Shown here piece by piece: positions 1 through 7,286 of a stretch of 17,303 nt of DNA (position 1 is its first letter; the number at the start of each line of letters is the position of its first letter). The notes below the pieces were generated by a model. It did no database searches and was not told where the DNA came from. It was given only the letters and a program-made list of their open reading frames with translations. Origin of the DNA: Bacteroidales bacterium (GTDB lineage: Bacteria; Bacteroidota; Bacteroidia; Bacteroidales; UBA12077). The position numbers and the translations under genes are program-made. The stretch spans positions 1-17,303 of the forward strand of contig DAOVYZ010000011.1 of the NCBI GenBank assembly GCA_030635365.1, given 5' to 3'.

Positions 1-2
1 GT

Positions 3-131
3 AGCCATGGTCGTGTAATAGTGTTTACTGATAGTACGTCACTAACATGCGCAGAGTATGGTTACCAATATGCCTATCGCCCAACAGCAATAATACTGGC
101 AAAAGAATCCACCTATAAAATTTTTATATAG
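3..131 (+). CDS. C-terminal fragment of an unidentified protein
   Basis: A 42-codon open frame enters from the left edge and ends at TAG 129-131. The visible residues begin SHGRVIVFTDSTSL and end ILAKESTYKIFI. The G-R-V-I-V-F-x-D-S pattern is a beta-strand followed by an Asp-Ser turn, which recalls the C-terminal part of DUF4350/GldG-like or Rossmann-type domains, but this is too short to assign. It runs convergently into mreD, with only 6 bases between the two stop codons. The frame is open over its whole visible length and ends just where the opposing gene ends, which supports real coding. Function unknown. Confidence 0.5.
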   Translation, partial: SHGRVIVFTDSTSLTCAEYGYQYAYRPTAIILAKESTYKIFI

Positions 132-137
132 TAAGCA

Positions 138-653
138 TTACTTTCTAGTATCTTTTCTATAAAAATACTGACTTATTAATACTAAAATAATAGTAAATAT
201 TGAGCTCAAAAATACTCTTGCAAATGTTGCAAAAAAACTTGAAAATCTAAATACTTCAATAAAAAATAAGAAGGTATGATGTGAAAAAATTAAAATTGCT
301 GAATATCGAATAAACCAACTTGCGCCATAATATCTTAACTGGGGTAAAGTTTCTGACTCATAACCATCTCGAGGAGATATCACCTTCAAAATATAAGGCC
401 TTAAGAAAGCCATAAATACTGTAGCAGAGCTATGCATACCAACTGTACTTGAGAATAAATCAATCATTAACCCAAGTGCAAATGCTATAATTAACAAAAC
501 CCATTTAGGAGTTTCAAATGGCAAGGCTAATATAAAAAGCACATAAATATATGGGTTAATATATCCACTGAACTGTATATTATTCAAGATAAAAACTTGT
601 AAAAATACAAGTAAAATAAAAGTTAAAAGATATTTAGAAAAAAACTTAATCAT
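138..653 (-). CDS. mreD: Rod shape-determining protein MreD
   Basis: A 171-residue, very hydrophobic protein with about five predicted membrane segments, the usual size and character of MreD. MreD is an inner-membrane part of the elongasome, which links cytoplasmic MreB filaments and periplasmic MreC to the wall-synthesis enzymes. Sequence similarity in this family is weak, so the call rests on hydrophobic profile, length, and position directly after mreC (3 bases from the mreC stop to the mreD ATG). The acidic residue in the second/third membrane region (LGLMIDLFSST) resembles the conserved D-x-x-S-S segment of MreD. Penicillin-binding protein 2 and rodA, which often follow mreD in Bacteroidota, do not follow here; a convergent gene ends 6 bases away. 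Confidence 0.9.
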   Translation of the reverse strand: MIKFFSKYLLTFILLVFLQVFILNNIQFSGYINPYIYVLFILALPFETPKWVLLIIAFALGLMIDLFSSTVGMHSSATVFMAFLRPYILKVISPRDGYESETLPQLRYYGASWFIRYSAILIFSHHTFLFFIEVFRFSSFFATFARVFLSSIFTIILVLISQYFYRKDTRK

Positions 654-656
654 TTT

Positions 657-1475
657 TTATAACCGTTCTTCTAATTCAATTTTTTCAGTTTGTAACAAAT
701 TTCCAATGACATTAACATTATTTAGCTTTTTAAAATCTGTTGACAATTTTACTTTAATCTCATAAAAGCTGCCACCCTTTTCTTCAAAATCACTAATGTA
801 ACCTACAAGTACTCCTTCAGGAAATATCGATGAGAAACCACTTGTAATAATTGTATCTCCCTCCTGTATATCTGCATGTAATGGTATTTCACTTAATGTT
901 GCAGTTAAATAATCTTTCCCAGTCCAGTTCAGAGAACCAAAATAACCATTCTTCTTAACTTTTGAGCTAATTCTTAAATCTAAATTTAATAATGATATAA
1001 CTGTAGCATAATCGTCAGACACACCTTTAACAATACCTACTATACTTCCATCAGAAACAACTCCCATTTCCGGCCTTAATCCTTGTTGGATTCCCTTATT
1101 TAGAGTAAGAAAATTATGCTTTTTATTTATTGAATTATTTATAATTTTTGCGGTAGTATATCTATACCTTTGATTATTTATTGTATCATTAATAGAGCGA
1201 AAAAATATTTCATCCGATTTATAGGTTGATTCAATAATATTTAACAACTTGTTATTTTCTTCTGCTAACCTTTGATTTTCTTCTGCTAAAGATAGGTACT
1301 CCTTTAATTTATTGGCCTTAGTATAAAAACTACCGGCAACCTGACGGGTAAAGTTTGCAAACCTGGCTTTATGAAAATTATTTTTCTTTACTAACAATGA
1401 AAAAGAAAAGATCTCTATAAGTATGAATAGTAGCAAAAAATGTATCCGTAGTAAGAATTTAAATAAACTCCTCAT
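657..1475 (-). CDS. mreC: Rod shape-determining protein MreC
   Basis: A 272-residue bitopic protein with the MreC layout: a short cytoplasmic N-terminus, one membrane segment at about residues 8-30 (LLRIHFLLLFILIEIFSFSLLV), a coiled coil at about 58-90 rich in E-N-x-x-L repeats, and a periplasmic beta-rich region. The beta region has the typical family phrases, including LNKGIQQGLRPEMGVV followed by GIVKGVSDDYATVISLLN, and GDTIITSGFSSIFPEGVLVG. MreC scaffolds MreB, MreD, PBP2 and RodA during lateral wall growth. It lies 30 bases after mreB and 3 bases before mreD, on the same strand, so it is almost certainly in the same transcript. Length is normal for the family. Confidence 0.95.
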   Translation of the reverse strand: MRSLFKFLLRIHFLLLFILIEIFSFSLLVKKNNFHKARFANFTRQVAGSFYTKANKLKEYLSLAEENQRLAEENNKLLNIIESTYKSDEIFFRSINDTINNQRYRYTTAKIINNSINKKHNFLTLNKGIQQGLRPEMGVVSDGSIVGIVKGVSDDYATVISLLNLDLRISSKVKKNGYFGSLNWTGKDYLTATLSEIPLHADIQEGDTIITSGFSSIFPEGVLVGYISDFEEKGGSFYEIKVKLSTDFKKLNNVNVIGNLLQTEKIELEERL

Positions 1476-1505
1476 ATTCTATTCACCTTATAAAGATTTA
1501 TGTTG

Positions 1506-2528
1506 TTATCTCATCAAAAATGAAAATCTTTCTACATTCTTAAGTGCAATCCCTGTTCCTCTCGCTACTGCATGTAAAGGGTCTTCTGCAACATGGAATG
1601 GAATTCCGATTTTATCTGTCAATCGTTTGTCTAATCCGCGCATTAAACCTCCTCCTCCGGCTAGATGTATTCCTTCATTCACAACATCAGCATATAACTC
1701 AGGTGGAGTTTGTTCTAATACCCCAAGAATTGCCGTTTCTACTTTTGATATCGATTTATCAAGGCAATGAGCTATTTCCTGGTAAGACACCGGAATCTCC
1801 ACGGGCATTGCTGTCATTAAATTAGGGCCTCTAACAAGATAATCTTCCGGTGGATTTTCTAACTCAGCCAAACAAGACCCAACATTAATCTTTATTTCCT
1901 CAGCTGTTCTTTCTCCAATCTTTATATTATGCTGATGTCTCATATAAGCCTGTATGTCGGCAGTAAAGGCATCACCCGCAATACGAATTGATTTATTACT
2001 AACAATTCCTCCAAGTGCTATTACAGCAACCTCGGTCGTTCCTCCTCCAATATCAACAACCATACTACCTTTAGGCTCTTCCACATCTATACCCATTCCT
2101 ATTGCAGCAGCCATGGGTTCATAAATCATATAAACATCACGTCCTCCAGCGTGTTCCGAAGAATCCCTAACAGCCCTCATCTCAACTTCAGTACTACCTG
2201 ATGGTATACATACAACCATACGTAAAGAAGGTGCAAACAATGGAGTTTTTTTGTTGATCATTTTTATCATACCTCTGATCATTTGTTCAGCAGCATTAAA
2301 ATCTGCAATAACACCATCTTTTAAAGGCCTTATTGTTCGGATATTTATATGTGTTTTACCATGCATCTGGCGAGCTTGTTTCCCAATTGCCAGTAATTTC
2401 CCCGAAACCTGGTCAATCGCTACAATTGATGGCTCATCAACTACGATCTTGTCATTATGTATTATTATTGTATTAGCCGTACCTAAGTCAATTGCTAATT
2501 CCTGCGTAAAAAAAGAAAACAATCCCAT
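1506..2528 (-). CDS. mreB: Rod shape-determining protein MreB (bacterial actin)
   Basis: A 340-residue actin-fold ATPase that forms membrane-bound filaments and directs cell-wall synthesis along the side wall. The N-terminus MGLFSFF is an amphipathic membrane-anchoring stretch. The phosphate-1 loop is at residues 14-19 (DLGTAN), the phosphate-2 loop at 159-166 (DIGGGTTE), and the adenosine-binding motif at 289-300 (LAGGGGLMRGLD). Length matches the family (about 335-350). The gene follows purH by 35 bases with no visible terminator, and precedes mreC by 30 bases, so a purH-mreBCD operon is likely. No odd substitutions were seen in the nucleotide-binding motifs. Confidence 0.97.
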   Translation of the reverse strand: MGLFSFFTQELAIDLGTANTIIIHNDKIVVDEPSIVAIDQVSGKLLAIGKQARQMHGKTHINIRTIRPLKDGVIADFNAAEQMIRGMIKMINKKTPLFAPSLRMVVCIPSGSTEVEMRAVRDSSEHAGGRDVYMIYEPMAAAIGMGIDVEEPKGSMVVDIGGGTTEVAVIALGGIVSNKSIRIAGDAFTADIQAYMRHQHNIKIGERTAEEIKINVGSCLAELENPPEDYLVRGPNLMTAMPVEIPVSYQEIAHCLDKSISKVETAILGVLEQTPPELYADVVNEGIHLAGGGGLMRGLDKRLTDKIGIPFHVAEDPLHAVARGTGIALKNVERFSFLMR

Positions 2529-2563
2529 TATGTGTCCTATATTAAATTAATTGCCTTTATATA

Positions 2564-4090
2564 TTAATGTTTAAAATGTCTTGTCCCTGTAAAAACCATC
2601 ACCATATTATGTTTATTACAGTAATCTATTGAGTCCTGATCACGAACAGATCCTCCAGGTTGAATAACCAATGATACGCCCGCCTCATTCGCAATTTGAA
2701 CTGAATCTGCAAATGGGAAAAATGCATCCGATGCCATTATTGCTCCCTTCAGATCAAGATTAAAACTGGTTGCTTTTGTAATTGCTTGTTTAAGTGCATC
2801 AACTCTTGATGTTTGTCCAACACCACTGGCTAAAAGCTGTTTGTTTTTTGCTAAAACAATAGTATTTGATTTTGAATGTTTAACTAGCTTATTCGCAAAA
2901 ATAAAATCTTCAATTTCGTCTTTCGTCGGAGCTTTTTTAGTAACAGATTTCAAATCATTCTCTTTTTCAGTTTTCAAATCTCTATCCTGTATCAAGGCTC
3001 CGTTTAACATCGACCTGTATTGTTTATTCGGAAAATCAAATAACTTCTGGATCAATATAATTCTGTTCTTCTTTTTCTTTAAAACTTCGAGGGCATTATC
3101 TGAATAAGAAGGAGCAATAATTACTTCAAAGAAAATTTTGTCAATCTCAATTGCAGCATCCATATCAACCTCTCTATTGGTTATAAGGATACCTCCAAAT
3201 GCCGAAACAGGATCACCTGCTAAAGCATCATTCCATGCATCAACCAACTTACCTCTGGAAGCTATGCCACATGCATTATTATGTTTTAGAATAGCAAACG
3301 TAGTATCCTTAAATTCAGAAATAAGTTGAACTGCTGCCTCAATATCCAATAAATTATTATACGAAATTTGCTTGCCATGTAATTGTTCAAAAACATCATT
3401 AAGATTTCCAAAGAAAACACCTTCCTGATGCGGATTCTCTCCATACCGTAATTCATTTCCTCCTGCATAACTTTGTTTAAATACTCTTTTTTGAAAATCT
3501 GTGTTAAAGTAATTGAATATCGCAGTATCGTAATGAGATGATATATTATAAGCTTCCATTGCGAATCTTTTCCGATCGCCAATTGAAGTCTCTCCATTCT
3601 TTGATTCTAAAAGATCTATTAAATCCCGGTACTGATTCTTAGAAGGAACTATTAATGTATCTTTAAAATTCTTTGCGGCCGCTCTAATTAAGGATATTCC
3701 GCCTATATCAATTTTTTCAATTATATCTTGTTCATTAGCTCCCGATGTTACTGTATCTTCAAAAGGGTATAAGTCGACAATTACTAAATCAATTTCCGGT
3801 ATTTGGTATTCTTCGATTTCCTTTTTATCGGAATTATTATCCCTACGAGCTAAAATTCCCCCAAATACTTTTGGGTGCAATGTTTTAACTCTACCGCCAA
3901 GAATTGATGGGTAATTGGTAATTTCTTCAACAGCTGTTACCTTAATATTTAATTTCTCGATAAAATCTTTTGTTCCACCGGTAGAATATATTTGGATATC
4001 TAATTCTTCAAGTTTTTGAATTATCGGTTCCAAATTGTTTTTATCATAAACCGAAATCAAGGCTGAATTAACTCGCTTTAAATGATTCAT
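2564..4090 (-). CDS. purH: Bifunctional AICAR transformylase / IMP cyclohydrolase PurH
   Basis: A 508-residue enzyme for the last two steps of IMP synthesis: formylation of AICAR with 10-formyl-THF, then ring closure. The N-terminal MGS-like cyclohydrolase domain spans about residues 5-150, with STGGT at 36-40 and RVKTLHPKVFGGILARR at 67-83. The AICARFT domain follows, with RYGENPHQ at 215-222, the catalytic Lys-His pair at 269-270 (ILKHNNACGIA), GQTSRVDA at 425-432, SDAFFPFADSV at 454-464 and GGSVRDQDSI at 479-488. The protein ends TGTRHFKH, as PurH normally does. All expected motifs are present and length is typical. It is the first gene of the minus-strand run into mreBCD. Confidence 0.97.
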   Translation of the reverse strand: MNHLKRVNSALISVYDKNNLEPIIQKLEELDIQIYSTGGTKDFIEKLNIKVTAVEEITNYPSILGGRVKTLHPKVFGGILARRDNNSDKKEIEEYQIPEIDLVIVDLYPFEDTVTSGANEQDIIEKIDIGGISLIRAAAKNFKDTLIVPSKNQYRDLIDLLESKNGETSIGDRKRFAMEAYNISSHYDTAIFNYFNTDFQKRVFKQSYAGGNELRYGENPHQEGVFFGNLNDVFEQLHGKQISYNNLLDIEAAVQLISEFKDTTFAILKHNNACGIASRGKLVDAWNDALAGDPVSAFGGILITNREVDMDAAIEIDKIFFEVIIAPSYSDNALEVLKKKKNRIILIQKLFDFPNKQYRSMLNGALIQDRDLKTEKENDLKSVTKKAPTKDEIEDFIFANKLVKHSKSNTIVLAKNKQLLASGVGQTSRVDALKQAITKATSFNLDLKGAIMASDAFFPFADSVQIANEAGVSLVIQPGGSVRDQDSIDYCNKHNMVMVFTGTRHFKH

Positions 4091-4114
4091 TTACATCCTC
4101 TGGTTAAATAGTGA

Positions 4115-4122
4115 CAAAAATA
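4115..4122 (-). promoter_or_regulatory. Candidate -7 promoter box for purH-mreBCD
   Basis: Read on the minus strand the site is TATTTTTG, which fits the Bacteroidota sigma-ABfr -7 consensus TAnnTTTG and lies 24 bases upstream of the purH ATG. No clear TTTG/TTG -33 box is seen at the expected distance, so the call is tentative. Confidence 0.35.
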
Positions 4123-4245
4123 ATCAAAAAAATCTGTAAAATTGTAATTAGCTAAGTTTAAATATTTGCAAATTCCCTGCAAAATAAACTATTTTAATAA
4201 TTGTTCGAAAATATAAATAATACATCAAAAAAAATATTGTTATCG

Positions 4246-4253
4246 TATATTTG
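4246..4253 (+). promoter_or_regulatory. Candidate -7 promoter box for the ABC permease gene
   Basis: TATATTTG matches the Bacteroidota TAnnTTTG consensus and lies 26 bases before the ATG at 4280, giving a short leader. A proper -33 TTTG at 18-21 bases upstream is not evident. The 189-base gap between purH and this gene therefore appears to hold two divergent promoters and little else. Confidence 0.4.
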
Positions 4254-4279
4254 TTAAAAATCTTTATGAATGTAAATCA

Positions 4280-5539
4280 ATGATATTTTTAAATCTTTTA
4301 AAAGAAAGTTTCCTGTTTGCTCTTAATGCCTTAAAAGTAAATCGATTAAGAACTCTACTTACATTATTGGGTATTACAATTGGCATTTTTGCAATAATCT
4401 CAGTATTTACAGTACTTGATTCACTCGAAAGTACCATACGTAATAGTTTATCTTCTTTAGGAGATGATATTGTTTACGTTCAAAAATGGCCCTGGGCTCC
4501 ACCTCCGGGAGAAGAATTTGCATGGTGGGAATATTTGAAACGTCCTGTTCCAAAAGTAAAAGAATACGAACAAATTAAAAAAAGATCTGACAAGGCAGAA
4601 GTCGTAAATTTTGCAGCATCTGCACTACGTAATGTGAAGTTTAGAAACAATACGGTTGAAGATGTAGTAATTTGGGCTAACTCTCATGAATTTGAAAAAA
4701 TAAGGGTATTTGAATTAACTGATGGTAGATATTTTACTCCTTTTGAATCAGTTGCAGGGAAAAATGTTTGCTTAATAGGGCATCAGGTTGCGGAAGATCT
4801 ATTTCTTGATATTCGTACCGTGGGGAAACAAATAAAAATTCAGGGACGTAAAATCACAATCATTGGAGAAATTGCAAAAGAAGGAAAAGATATTCTGAAT
4901 ACCGGAGGAAGCCTGGATGAAATGATAATACTTCCAATAAACTATGCAAAAACCATAATGGATATTCGAAGCGAAAATACTAACCCAATGATAATGGTTA
5001 AAGCAAAACAGGGCACTACAGTAAATGAATTAAATGATGAATTAAGAAATATAATACGTTCAACACGTACCTTAAATCCAAAACAAAAAGATGATTTTGC
5101 TTTAAATCAATCCAGCGTATTGAACTCGGCTTTAAATAGTATTTTTGCTGTTATAAATGTAGCCGGATGGCTTATCGGTGGATTTTCAATTTTGGTTGGT
5201 GGTTTTGGAATAGCCAATATAATGTTTGTTTCTGTAAAAGAACGTACAAATCTTATTGGAATTCAAAAATCATTAGGTGCTAAACGCAAATTTATTCTCT
5301 TCCAGTTCTTATTTGAAGCAATCATGTTATCTTTAATTGGTGGTATAATTGGACTTTTCCTGATTTTTATTGGCAGTCTGCTTGCCAGCTCAAAAATTGA
5401 GCTTGAAATAACACTTACCATGGGAAACATAATTTTAGGGTTATTCATTTCAGTTATAATAGGTATTGTCTCTGGAATATTCCCATCATATAAAGCAGCC
5501 AAACTAAATCCTGTTGAAGCAATTAATACTACTTTTTAA
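4280..5539 (+). CDS. MacB/FtsX-type ABC transporter permease
   Basis: A 419-residue inner-membrane protein with the four-helix MacB plan. A first membrane helix is at about residues 22-48 (RLRTLLTLLGITIGIFAIISVFTV). A large periplasmic MacB_PCD-like domain follows (about 50-270). Three C-terminal FtsX helices sit at about 285-310, 340-370 and 383-405. The consecutive phrases VSVKERTNLIGIQKSLGAKR and FLFEAIMLSLIGG, and the ending PSYKAAKLNPVEAI, are hallmark family sequences. Such permeases work with a separate ATPase as mechanotransmission machines or exporters of lipids, peptides or lipoproteins. No ATPase gene lies next to it, so its partner must be elsewhere. The substrate cannot be told from sequence. 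Confidence 0.93.
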   Translation: MIFLNLLKESFLFALNALKVNRLRTLLTLLGITIGIFAIISVFTVLDSLESTIRNSLSSLGDDIVYVQKWPWAPPPGEEFAWWEYLKRPVPKVKEYEQIKKRSDKAEVVNFAASALRNVKFRNNTVEDVVIWANSHEFEKIRVFELTDGRYFTPFESVAGKNVCLIGHQVAEDLFLDIRTVGKQIKIQGRKITIIGEIAKEGKDILNTGGSLDEMIILPINYAKTIMDIRSENTNPMIMVKAKQGTTVNELNDELRNIIRSTRTLNPKQKDDFALNQSSVLNSALNSIFAVINVAGWLIGGFSILVGGFGIANIMFVSVKERTNLIGIQKSLGAKRKFILFQFLFEAIMLSLIGGIIGLFLIFIGSLLASSKIELEITLTMGNIILGLFISVIIGIVSGIFPSYKAAKLNPVEAINTTF

Positions 5540-5549
5540 TAAAAATACG

Positions 5550-5702
5550 GTAAGTAAAAAGAAACTGTAACTTACTTAGTCTTTGCAAGAAAACGCCAAA
5601 TACTGCGTTACTCTCGTCAAGAAGCAAGTAATCCTTACCCAAAAATATTTCCATTTTTTTCAGAAATTACGACCTACTTTTAAGTACAGGCTTTTTACTT
5701 AC
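5550..5702. repeat. 153-bp MITE-like unit with 12-bp perfect inverted ends
   Basis: GTAAGTAAAAAG at 5550-5561 is matched exactly by its reverse complement CTTTTTACTTAC at 5691-5702. The interior has no coding frame. This is the architecture of a small non-autonomous element or of a long-range RNA hairpin, but no target-site duplication is obvious and no cognate transposase is in the window. It lies 11 bases after the ABC permease stop codon. A chance AT-rich match cannot be excluded. Confidence 0.4.
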
Positions 5703-5722
5703 TGACGGGTTAAACCAGCTCG

Positions 5723-5742
5723 CGCTCGTTTCCGAACGAGTG
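5723..5742. repeat. Short GC-rich REP-like hairpin
   Basis: CTCGTT (5725-5730) and AACGAG (5735-5740) pair around the loop TCCG. A G-T wobble and one further C-G pair extend the stem to eight pairs. It stands out as a GC-rich patch in AT-rich DNA. Short hairpins of this kind recur in Bacteroidota genomes as REP-like sequences, but copy number cannot be judged from one window. Confidence 0.4.
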
Positions 5743-5765
5743 TAGTAAACCTTTCAGTACTTCAT

Positions 5766-5794
5766 CTTTTCCAAAGTTCAAAACTTTGGAAAAG
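5766..5794. terminator. Perfect 13-bp hairpin, possible terminator
   Basis: CTTTTCCAAAGTT (5766-5778) and AACTTTGGAAAAG (5782-5794) form a perfect 13-bp stem with a three-base loop (CAA). It is followed by G and then TTTAT, a weak U-tract. It lies 227 bases after the ABC permease stop, so it may terminate read-through or be part of the repeat cluster. Confidence 0.45.
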
Positions 5795-5900
5795 GTTTAT
5801 ATTAATTTTTTACAAATAGCATGAAAGAAGTTTTTACATAGTCTGCAAGAAAACTCCAATAATTTCATGTTAACCAGATGTTAAAACTCTTATGCTCTTA

Positions 5901-5930
5901 TTTGTTTTTAAAAGATACTTACTATATTTA
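5901..5930 (+). promoter_or_regulatory. Candidate promoter of the His-rich lipoprotein gene
   Basis: TTTG at 5901-5904 and TATATTTA at 5923-5930 are 18 bases apart, close to the Bacteroidota TTTG/TAnnTTTG arrangement except for a final A in place of G. The predicted start lies about 35 bases before the ATG at 5972. Confidence 0.4.
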
Positions 5931-5971
5931 CATATTAAAAATTAATTTTTAACCTCTAAAATTTAAATATT

Positions 5972-6643
5972 ATGATTAAGAAAATCTTGGGATTGGTTGT
6001 AGTAGCAACTATCATTTTTTCTTGTGGAAACAAAGAACAGAAAAAAGAAGCTGATAACAACAATGAAGTTGTTGCCGTTACTGTTGATGAAGTATTGGCT
6101 GACATGCAAAGTTATGTTGAAAAAGAAATTACCATAATAGGAACAGTAAATCATGTTTGTGCTCATGGTGGTAAAAGAATGTTTATTATAGGTACAGATC
6201 CCGATGCCGCAATTAAAATTACTCCTAGCGATGAAATTGGAGTATTTGAAACGGAACTCGTAGGAAGTCATATACTTGTTTCAGGAACTGTTAAAGAATT
6301 ACGAATTGATGAAGCTTATGTAGCGAACCTTGAAAAAGAAATAGCAGAAGATTCTGATAGCGAAGCTATTCATGATCATTCAGGTGGCGAACATGACGAA
6401 ACAGAAGAAGTTGAAGATGAGAAGAAAGCTCAAATTGATGCTATGAAAGTAAAAATTGCTGAATCCGGAAAAGATTATTACTCTCAGTTTTGGATTGAAG
6501 CCAGTAAATTTGAAGTTAAAGAATGTGACCATGACCATACTGAAGGTGAAGAACATGATCACATTGAAGGTAAAGAACACGATCATGCCGAAGGAGAGGA
6601 TCATGATCACGATCACGAAGATGGTGAAGAGCATACACATTAA
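5972..6643 (+). CDS. His-rich OB-fold-like lipoprotein, putative metal binding
   Basis: A 223-residue lipoprotein. The signal peptide ends in the lipobox IIFSC|GN, with the lipidated Cys at residue 18. Residues about 35-118 read as a small beta-barrel of the OB-fold type (EKEITIIGTVNHVCAHGGKR, then AIKITPSDEIG and HILVSGTVKEL). Residues H61, C63 and H65 in the phrase NHVCAHGGKR form a plausible metal site. After an acidic linker, residues 186-223 are a His-rich tail built from an approximately 8-residue repeat (HDHxEGxE). The tail suggests binding or buffering of zinc, copper or nickel at the envelope. Its gene is followed by a terminator and then a PepSY-associated membrane protein on the same strand. 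The exact metal and role are not known. Confidence 0.8.
   Translation: MIKKILGLVVVATIIFSCGNKEQKKEADNNNEVVAVTVDEVLADMQSYVEKEITIIGTVNHVCAHGGKRMFIIGTDPDAAIKITPSDEIGVFETELVGSHILVSGTVKELRIDEAYVANLEKEIAEDSDSEAIHDHSGGEHDETEEVEDEKKAQIDAMKVKIAESGKDYYSQFWIEASKFEVKECDHDHTEGEEHDHIEGKEHDHAEGEDHDHDHEDGEEHTH
6527..6640 (+). repeat. 24-nt coding repeat encoding the His-Asp-His tail
   Basis: The end of the lipoprotein gene contains degenerate tandem units of 24 bases, each encoding HDHxEGxE, with about three to four copies. Third-position differences between units show that protein sequence rather than DNA identity has been kept. The array ends in a condensed HDHDH stretch just before the stop. Confidence 0.75.
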
Positions 6644-6676
6644 GAATATATTACCTCAATAAATATTATTAAGTTT

Positions 6677-6706
6677 GTCCGAAGGTTTTAAATCTTCGGA
6701 CTTTTT
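6677..6706 (+). terminator. Rho-independent terminator after the lipoprotein gene
   Basis: GTCCGAAG (6677-6684) pairs perfectly with CTTCGGAC (6694-6701) around a nine-base loop, and TTTTT follows at once (6702-6706). It lies 34 bases after the lipoprotein stop and 14 bases before the next ATG, so the downstream gene is either expressed by read-through or attenuated here. Confidence 0.8.
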
Positions 6707-6719
6707 AATTAACACAAAA

Positions 6720-7286
6720 ATGAAATTACGAAAACTTAATAGGAGCGTACATCGAGATTTAGGTTATATTTTCTTTTTTATGACCATCATATATGGCTTA
6801 TCAGGAATAGCCCTAAATCATATTGATGATTGGAATCCAAGCTATATCATAAAGAATACCCAAATAACGATTAAGGAAGCCCCGATAAAAAAAGAAAATA
6901 TAAATCGCTCAGAAATAATTTCAATATTAGAAACTTATGCTCCTGAAGAAAAATACAAAAATCATTATTTCTCTTCTGACAATAATCTCAAAATATTTAT
7001 TAAAAATGGGAATATTACTCTTGATATTATTTCCGGAAATGGAGTAATTGAGACATCAAAACGTCGTCCTGTTTTTCATCAATTTAATTATTTACACTAC
7101 AATCCACAAAAATGGTGGACTGTTATTTCTGACATATATGCAGTTTGTTTAATGCTTTTAGCCATAACAGGTTTGTTCATTTTAAAAGGCAAAAATGGCA
7201 TTACGAGACGAGGTGCCTGGCTTACCTTAATTGGCGTAATTATACCAATTGCTTTTTTACTAATAGCATACTGGAAAATATTTTAG
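6720..7286 (+). CDS. Small PepSY-associated membrane protein
   Basis: A 188-residue membrane protein, with the start placed at ATG 6720 (MKLRKLNRSVHRDLGY). A longer frame could use TTG 6675, but that would put the terminator hairpin inside the gene. The opening R-x-x-H-R-D-L-G-Y followed by a helix, SGIALNHIDDW, and a closing pair of helices (DIYAVCLMLLAITGLFIL and WLTLIGVIIPIAFLLIAYW) match the PepSY-associated TM family. Larger members of this family are linked to iron/siderophore uptake or ferric reduction. The conserved HR near the N-terminus and the HQFNYLHYNP phrase are shared family features. Position after a His-rich lipoprotein suggests a metal-related role (inference). Its stop overlaps the convergent mgtE stop by 4 bases. 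Confidence 0.75.
   Translation: MKLRKLNRSVHRDLGYIFFFMTIIYGLSGIALNHIDDWNPSYIIKNTQITIKEAPIKKENINRSEIISILETYAPEEKYKNHYFSSDNNLKIFIKNGNITLDIISGNGVIETSKRRPVFHQFNYLHYNPQKWWTVISDIYAVCLMLLAITGLFILKGKNGITRRGAWLTLIGVIIPIAFLLIAYWKIF

Larger units (their letters stand above)
5574..5859 (+). repeat. Imperfect direct-repeat pair flanking the repeat cluster
   Basis: The copy at 5574-5599 (ACTTAGTCTTTGCAAGAAAA then CGCCAA) recurs at 5836-5859 (ACATAGTCTGCAAGAAAACT then CCAA), about 262 bases apart. The copies differ by a TT deletion and two substitutions. Together with the inverted-end unit and hairpins in between, this makes the 5540-5971 gap (432 bases without a gene) a repeat-rich, non-coding island. The two copies could be remains of one duplicated element. 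Confidence 0.45.

Noticed and set aside
1423..1825. Two plus-strand open frames across the mreC/mreB junction and the mreB 3' end
   Set aside because: They lie opposite well-supported mreC and mreB coding sequence and show no domain-like sequence.
6380..6640. 86-residue minus-strand hydrophobic frame
   Set aside because: It is the antisense of the His-Asp-rich tail repeats of the lipoprotein gene, which produces M/V/I-rich nonsense.
6675..6719. Upstream TTG start for the PepSY-associated protein
   Set aside because: It would place the terminator hairpin inside the coding region; the family N-terminus begins at the ATG at 6720.
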